NCBI GenBank assembly: GCA_900550525.1
Contig: URSN01000013.1
Span: 1-27,668 of the forward strand
Source: an uncultured Eubacteriales bacterium
GTDB taxonomy: Bacteria > Bacillota > Clostridia > Christensenellales > CAG-138
Length of the DNA stretch: 27,668 nt
Direction: 5' to 3'
The first letter of the stretch is position 1. Every line of letters starts with the position of its first letter. A model generated the notes under the pieces. It worked only from the letters and a program-made list of their open reading frames with translations, did no database searches and was not told where the DNA came from. The position numbers and the translations under genes were made by a program. Shown here in pieces: positions 23,785 through 27,668 of the stretch.

Positions 23785-24825
23785 TTACTCTTTCAACCGC
23801 GCCAGCAGTTCTTCAAATTCCGGACCTTCACGAAGAAATGCGTATTCCTCCTTATTCGCCAACTCATCGGCCAATGTGTTTGCCAGCCTGCCGGAAAGCC
23901 ATGTTGCGCCGCTGCCGTCCGCATTGCGATATAACGGGGAATCCTGCGCATCCCACTCTTTCTTCATGGAGGGCAGCATGGTTTGCAGGATGGCCAGGCA
24001 TCCGGCCTTATCCTTTTTGGCCAGGGCAAGCTGCAAATGGGCGTTGCAGCGCATCCATTCCGGAAAACGGAATTGACGGGTCACGGCTTCATACAGATCT
24101 GCCAAATAGGCTGCGTCGCACTCCCGCTTTTCCTGCAATGCGATTTCCATCATGTTTATCAGGGCCGTCTGTATCACGGTCACGCCCTTGATGGCGCGAT
24201 GCTCCCAGACTTTTTCCGCATCCTGATACCGCTCCTGCCGCTGGTAGAGGATCGCCAATTGTTCCTCCCGGTCTATCGTGGAGAACGGCAGCGCATGGAT
24301 GAGCTCCTCGGCCGTTGAAAAATCCCCCCGGTTTCGCGCATAGGAGATCAGCATGCTGGTTGCGGTATCTCTGATCTGCGGGATTTCGCTTGCGCTCAGG
24401 CGTTGATAATACGTTTCGTATACCTCCTGATACCGCTCGCTTCCCGGTACATTGTAAAGAACAAGCGCGCCCTCCAAATACAGGATGACCGAATGGATCA
24501 GCCTGTCGCAGGCGGGATATTCCCGTATTTTGCCGATGGCCTTTTCAAACGCGGTTTCATAGCCCTGCGCCTGCGCCGTCCGATCGACCTCGTCAACAAA
24601 ATTTGCGATCTCCCTGTCCGTCAAATCTTCGTTGAAGGACAGCAGCGTGTTCAGGTCGGTTTTCAGCAAACGCGCCAATGCCGGCAAAATGACAATATCG
24701 GGATAAGCGGCGCCCGTTTCCCACTTGCTTACGGCCGGAGTGGATACGCCCAGGCGATCTGCGACCTGTTCCTGCGTCAAAGATAACGCTTTCCGCTTTT
24801 CCCGAATGACTTCATTGATTTTCAT
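23785..24825 (-). CDS. XRE-family regulator with C-terminal helical (TPR-like) sensor domain
   Basis: A 346-residue protein. Residues 1-65 are a canonical Cro/C1 HTH (IREKRKALSLTQEQVADRLG, VSTPAVSKWETGAAYPDI). The remaining about 280 residues are helical with TPR-like pairs (SERYQEVYETYYQRLSA, REEQLAILYQRQERYQDAEK, CNAHLQLALAKKDKAGCLAI). This resembles peptide- or ligand-sensing regulators of the RRNPP style, common in Clostridia. It would bind promoters and respond to an unknown signal. ATG 24825 has GGGGAGG upstream and a promoter at 24853-24881. GC content is lower than the core, so recent acquisition is possible. The divergent flavodoxin pair is a candidate target. Confidence 0.85.
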   Translation of the reverse strand: MKINEVIREKRKALSLTQEQVADRLGVSTPAVSKWETGAAYPDIVILPALARLLKTDLNTLLSFNEDLTDREIANFVDEVDRTAQAQGYETAFEKAIGKIREYPACDRLIHSVILYLEGALVLYNVPGSERYQEVYETYYQRLSASEIPQIRDTATSMLISYARNRGDFSTAEELIHALPFSTIDREEQLAILYQRQERYQDAEKVWEHRAIKGVTVIQTALINMMEIALQEKRECDAAYLADLYEAVTRQFRFPEWMRCNAHLQLALAKKDKAGCLAILQTMLPSMKKEWDAQDSPLYRNADGSGATWLSGRLANTLADELANKEEYAFLREGPEFEELLARLKE

Positions 24826-24852
24826 GGCGGCCTCCCCTGCGTGTATGCTCTT

Positions 24853-24881
24853 ATGATAGCAGAGCGGAATCTCCGGAACAA
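24853..24881 (-). promoter_or_regulatory. Promoter of the XRE/TPR regulator
   Basis: On the leftward strand TTGTTC (24876-24881), a 17-base spacer and TATCAT (24853-24858) form a sigma-A-like promoter about 28 bases before the start codon. Confidence 0.5.
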
Positions 24882-25025
24882 TGGAACCGCCGTTAAATCG
24901 ATGGTCAGAAAAGTTAACCGGCGGGTAACGCGCAATGGCGGGCTGCCGTCCTTAAGATTCCCGCGCGCCGCGTCTGCACGAAAATGCAATCCCAGGAATT
25001 TTGCAAGGCTTGCGCTTAGAGGAAT

Positions 25026-25054
25026 TTTACACGCTGCAAACCGTTTTTTAACAT
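25026..25054 (+). promoter_or_regulatory. Candidate promoter of the flavodoxin pair
   Basis: TTTACA (25026-25031), a 17-base spacer and TAACAT (25049-25054) lie in an AT-rich patch about 180 bases before the first gene. A second possible -10 (TATACT, 25062-25067) follows. The leader between has several short perfect hairpins, including a 7-bp stem just before the leader peptide. The stretch 24826-25215 shows no other gene. Confidence 0.45.
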
Positions 25055-25215
25055 ATATTCGTATACTGGAGATGTGCGGCTATGGCTTTGCCCGGAGCGC
25101 CGGGCAGCGGATTTCCGGTCTATGCAGCGGAATCCGCGCATGCAAAAGGAACCTGCGGAGAAGACGGGCGCTTCCCGGTTGCGCCGCATTGTCTGCGGCG
25201 AAGGGAGAACAATTG

Positions 25216-25236
25216 ATGAAAGGCGTATGCGCATGA
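25216..25236 (+). CDS. Possible six-codon leader peptide coupled to the next gene
   Basis: ATG 25216 is placed eight bases after AGGGAGA and encodes MKGVCA. Its TGA overlaps the start of the flavodoxin-like gene (ATGA at 25233). The best ribosome binding site in the region belongs to this mini-frame, suggesting that ribosomes re-initiate at 25233. It could be chance. Confidence 0.3.
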   Translation: MKGVCA

Positions 25237-25724
25237 GAGTAATCATCCATGACCTGGGCGCAGAATATGAAGCATCATGGAAAGCAAAATGCGACCGGTT
25301 GATTCACGCAGGCGGAAAATATGCCGGCTGCCGGGGGTGTTTCGGCTGCTGGACAAAGCATCCCGCAGAATGTTTCATACGCGACGATTTGCAGGACATT
25401 TGCCGCATTGTGGGACGGGCGGATGAACTCATCATCATTACGGAAAATTATTATGGAACATACAGCCCGTTTGTGAAAGCTGTCTTAGACCGAAGCATTG
25501 GCCTTTCCACGCCCCTGAGCACATACAGGGGCGGGCAGATGCACCACACGCTTCGCTATGGGGCGCATAAAATCATAAAGGTTTATGTATATGGAAACAT
25601 TCTGGAGCAGGAGAGAACCACCTTTGAACAAATAGCAAAGAGAAATGCAATCAATTATGGATATGGTGCGTCGCAGATCGTATTCGTCAGGCGTCCGGAG
25701 CAATTGGCAGGTGTCATGGAATGA
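25233..25724 (+). CDS. Flavodoxin-like (NADPH-dependent FMN reductase type) protein lacking the FMN-phosphate loop
   Basis: A 163-residue protein. The core YAGCRGCFGCWTKHPAECFI and ADELIIITENYYGTYSPFVK match flavodoxin_2/FMN_red family members, with a C-x2-C-x2-C cluster and a TENYYG flavin-binding loop. The usual amino-terminal strand followed by a GSP(R/K) phosphate-binding loop is missing: the protein goes from MRVIIHDLG straight into a helix. ATG 25233 is preferred over 25227 because AAAGG is then at normal spacing and it overlaps the mini-frame stop. The stop overlaps the next start (ATGA), indicating a coupled pair. It may act as an electron carrier or quinone/nitro reductase subunit. 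Lower GC than the core. Confidence 0.75.
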   Translation: MRVIIHDLGAEYEASWKAKCDRLIHAGGKYAGCRGCFGCWTKHPAECFIRDDLQDICRIVGRADELIIITENYYGTYSPFVKAVLDRSIGLSTPLSTYRGGQMHHTLRYGAHKIIKVYVYGNILEQERTTFEQIAKRNAINYGYGASQIVFVRRPEQLAGVME

Positions 25725-26452
25725 AAACGGTTTTTATAAACGGTAGCCCTAAAGAACGCTTCAGCGCTTCCGGCTATCTGGGAAAACTGCAAAGCATATG
25801 GATCGGCGGGCAAAAAATTTTTCTGAAATTGCGAACAAAAAGCGACCACAAAAAGATTTTCGAGCAGCTGCTCCATGCCGATGCCGTAATCTTTTCGATT
25901 CCGCTATACGTGGATTGCGTTCCCTCTCACGTATTATCCTTTTTGCATGAAATGGAAGGTTTCTGCAAGGAATATAAGATCGGGCTGAAGGTATATGCCA
26001 TTGCCAACAACGGATTTATCGAAGGAAAGCAAAACGCCGCATTGTTTCGCGTGATGGAGAATTTCTGCACACGGGCCGGGCTTCCCTGGTGTGGCGGCAT
26101 TGGGATTGGCGGAGGCGTTATGTTCAACGCTTTGAAAGTTGTTTTGATGATAGAAGCCGGGCTTTTCCTCGCAAACATGTTGATCAGCGGCATCGTATGC
26201 GCAAACTGGTTTCCAGGCGGCGCTGTGCAAAGCTTCCTGTTCATGCTGCTGATCGTTTTCTTCTTTCACTCCGGCGCAATCCTTTACATGATGAAAATGG
26301 GATGGAACGTCAATAAAGGAACTGGTTTTGGAGAAAAGTACACGCGCATACTTTTGCCATCGTTTCTGTTTATTCTCATTGCGGATGGTTTCTTCATACT
26401 TGTTTCTCTGTTTCAGGGCGGATTATTGAGAGGTTGGCTTCAAAGAAAATAG
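25721..26452 (+). CDS. Flavodoxin-like oxidoreductase with C-terminal membrane helices
   Basis: A 243-residue protein. The amino half has a flavodoxin fold with the phosphate loop in MKTVFINGSPKERFSASGY and the segment ADAVIFSIPLYVDCVPSHVL, then YAIANNGFIEGKQN. The carboxyl half has three hydrophobic helices (VVLMIEAGLFLANMLISGIV, SFLFMLLIVFFFHSGAILY, LLPSFLFILIADGFFILVSL), anchoring it in the membrane. It lacks the Cys cluster seen in its partner, whereas the partner lacks its phosphate loop. They likely work together in membrane-linked electron transfer; the substrate is unknown. It ends with TAG 26450-26452. Typical family members are near 180-240 residues, so length is normal. Confidence 0.75.
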   Translation: MKTVFINGSPKERFSASGYLGKLQSIWIGGQKIFLKLRTKSDHKKIFEQLLHADAVIFSIPLYVDCVPSHVLSFLHEMEGFCKEYKIGLKVYAIANNGFIEGKQNAALFRVMENFCTRAGLPWCGGIGIGGGVMFNALKVVLMIEAGLFLANMLISGIVCANWFPGGAVQSFLFMLLIVFFFHSGAILYMMKMGWNVNKGTGFGEKYTRILLPSFLFILIADGFFILVSLFQGGLLRGWLQRK

Positions 26453-26482
26453 CAAAGCCAGACGAGCCAGACAACGACAAGA

Positions 26483-26498
26483 TGAACGGCGCCGTTCA
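26483..26498. repeat. 16-bp perfect palindrome after the flavodoxin pair
   Basis: TGAACGGCGCCGTTCA is perfectly self-complementary and lies 30 bases after the last stop codon. There is no T run, so it is a weak terminator candidate or a protein-binding site. Confidence 0.5.
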
Positions 26499-26725
26499 CC
26501 CGCCGCTGTTGACGGCCCCGCCCGTCTTTGCCGAAGGATAATCGGGGCGAAAAGTCCCCCCAAATGGTTCCCCCTCCATTCCTGTTTGGATGAGGGAACG
26601 CGCCGGAATCGGAAAGCGAGCGGCCGGGCGCTTTGAGGGTTCGGCCGCCCGCTGCCCTGCCGCTTTTTCGGGCGTGCGGCTACAACTTCGGGACGTTTTG
26701 TCCACAAGTCGGAGCGCAGGACGAG

Positions 26726-26788
26726 GGACTGGGGCTTTCATATGCGCCCTGCCTGCCGGTGAAACCAGTCCTGCTCTTGCGGTTTCAC
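26726..26788 (+). ncRNA. Possible alternating hairpins of unknown RNA
   Basis: GGACTGG (26726-26732) can pair with CCAGTCC (26765-26771), with an inner TTTCA/TGAAA extension. GTGAAACC (26759-26766) can instead pair perfectly with GGTTTCAC (26781-26788). The two foldings share bases and exclude each other, as in regulatory leaders. No downstream gene or known RNA family is recognised. Confidence 0.25.
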
Positions 26789-27480
26789 GCCGCGCAAGCA
26801 CAGCCCTGTTTTCCCTGCCGCTTCAAACGCCCCTGTCCTCCCCGGCGGCAACGGCATTTAAAGCGGCAACCCGGCAGCGCGTATGCCGCAATACGCATTG
26901 CATGCAAAGTCACGCGCCAAGGGGGGCAGGCTCCTCTGCCCCCGCAGGAAGAGGCGGCATGCTGCCCTCTGCGGGACGCGCGCCGTCCTTCCCTGTTAGG
27001 CGGTCCTCCGGCTGGATCGGTTGAACAAAAGTCAGCGTGGGATTGGCGCGGCATTCTTAGCTTTGGGGAGCTCCTTTCTCCCGCTTGTTTACAGCGGGAT
27101 GGGAAGGAAAAACCGAAAAGCACCGAAAAGCGCTTCTCCCCGCGCGCAGCTCCGCCCCAGCAATGCCCCGCCGCGCCGCGGCCGCATCCCTCCCGCCGCT
27201 GTCCACATTCTTTCCTTCCCGTCACATATGGAAAACGCAGGGGGATGCAGCGCGGGTGCGCTCCCTTTCCGTATGTGCAGGGTACGCGCCCGCGGCGCAG
27301 GACAGGGCTGGCCGCCGCGGCGGGAGAGCGGATGGCGGGCCGCGCCTTGACAGGGCGGCGCAGCCCATTGTATGATGGTTTCCCCACCGGCCGCCGCCCC
27401 CGGCGCGGGAGCCGCGGCGCGCCTGTTCGGCACGGGCCCGCGCGGCCGTGCCGCGAGGGGGCAGGGGCGCCCGTCAGGGC

Positions 27481-27517
27481 GCGGCGGCAGGCCCGATCCG
27501 GTGCGGCGGCAGGCCCG
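27481..27517 (+). repeat. Short direct repeat, 22-base period
   Basis: GCGGCGGCAGGCCCG occurs at 27481-27495 and again at 27503-27517. It is likely low-complexity GC-rich DNA. Confidence 0.4.
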
Positions 27518-27668
27518 GCCCGGCATAAAACCGCCCGCCGCAGTACGATTTTCCCCGGCAACCGCCGCCCCCGGCGCGCACGCGAGCGATAGCCGCGACG
27601 AACCGCTATAACGCAAAACAAGAAATACCAAACAGGAAAGAAAAACACAGAAAGACCAACAAAAGCAC

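Larger units (their letters stand above)
26453..27668. other. GC-rich stretch without a supportable gene
   Basis: About 1.2 kb in which all open frames translate to Arg/Pro/Ala-rich, non-protein-like text and none has a good ribosome binding site and composition together. No tRNA, rRNA, RNase P or tmRNA signature was recognised. It holds a 16-bp perfect palindrome (26483-26498), paired inverted repeats at 26726-26788, a hairpin-like GGGGGCAG/CTGCCCCC near 26922-26943, and a short direct repeat at 27481-27517. It may be a decayed region, an unrecognised RNA, or contig-end sequence. Confidence 0.5.

Noticed and set aside
24841-25236. Rightward 131-codon frame before the flavodoxin pair
   Set aside because: Arg/Ala-rich text with no family look; it spans the promoter and leader hairpins. 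Only its last six codons have a good ribosome binding site.
26590-27592. Several overlapping open frames in the last kilobase
   Set aside because: All are Arg/Pro/Ala-rich, conflict with each other on both strands, and lack start signals.

Overview
The window reads as a chromosomal segment of a very GC-rich low-G+C-lineage (Firmicutes/Clostridia-type) bacterium. This is inferred from the LytR-CpsA-Psr and NlpC/P60/YkuD wall genes, a single MreB/Mbl, a methionyl-tRNA synthetase with a C-terminal Trbp111 domain, AGGAGG-type ribosome binding sites and sigma-A promoters with TGn-extended -10 boxes. No rRNA, tRNA, CRISPR array, IS or integrase was seen. Most of the core is extremely GC-rich. Two lower-GC stretches flank it: roughly 1-790, and about 23,760-26,450.

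Left part. At 1-790 lies a decaying XRE-type regulator read leftward. Its frame continues through two amber codons into an HTH-like tail. At about 785-800 it abuts, head to head and without room for promoters, a 5'-truncated UPF0020/Trm-like RNA methyltransferase (805-2085). A structured repeat (copy A) separates the latter from three leftward cell-envelope genes: an L,D-transpeptidase (2409-3461), a membrane-anchored NlpC/P60 endopeptidase with four peptidoglycan-binding repeats (3547-5436), and mreB (5548-6582).

Centre. Divergent from mreB is a compact rightward operon (6913-15392) with a podovirus (P22/N4-gp56-like) head and packaging set. It holds a small terminase, a large terminase, a portal, a scaffold, an N4-gp56-type capsid protein, a small conserved protein, a gp4-like connector, a gp10-like propeller protein, a 63-aa protein and a 282-aa helical protein with Gly-rich linkers. 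It ends at a perfect 16-bp intrinsic terminator (15460-15499). No tail spike, lysis, integrase, replication or lysogeny gene is present. The operon sits tightly between housekeeping wall genes and shares their base composition. It is therefore a good candidate for a domesticated capsid/packaging locus (GTA-like or similar). The large terminase reads in frame, without a stop, into the portal.

Right part. An LCP wall-polymer ligase (15558-17546, leftward) is divergent from a translationally coupled trio: GT2-GtrA glycosyltransferase, phosphodiester glycosidase and a small two-TM protein (17808-20166). Then come repeat copy B, leftward pth and rightward metG with overlapping divergent promoters, repeat copy C, a leftward XRE/TPR regulator (23785-24825), and a rightward pair of flavodoxin-like proteins (25233-26452). 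The last 1.2 kb (26453-27668) is GC-rich and holds no gene I can support, only inverted and short direct repeats.

The three ~270-300-bp repeat copies (2094-2395, 20271-20555, 23385-23683) all lie between convergent gene ends. They share a three-hairpin architecture in which two central stems are mutually exclusive and the arm sequences vary while pairing is kept. With the capsid operon, these are the two most interesting signals in the window.
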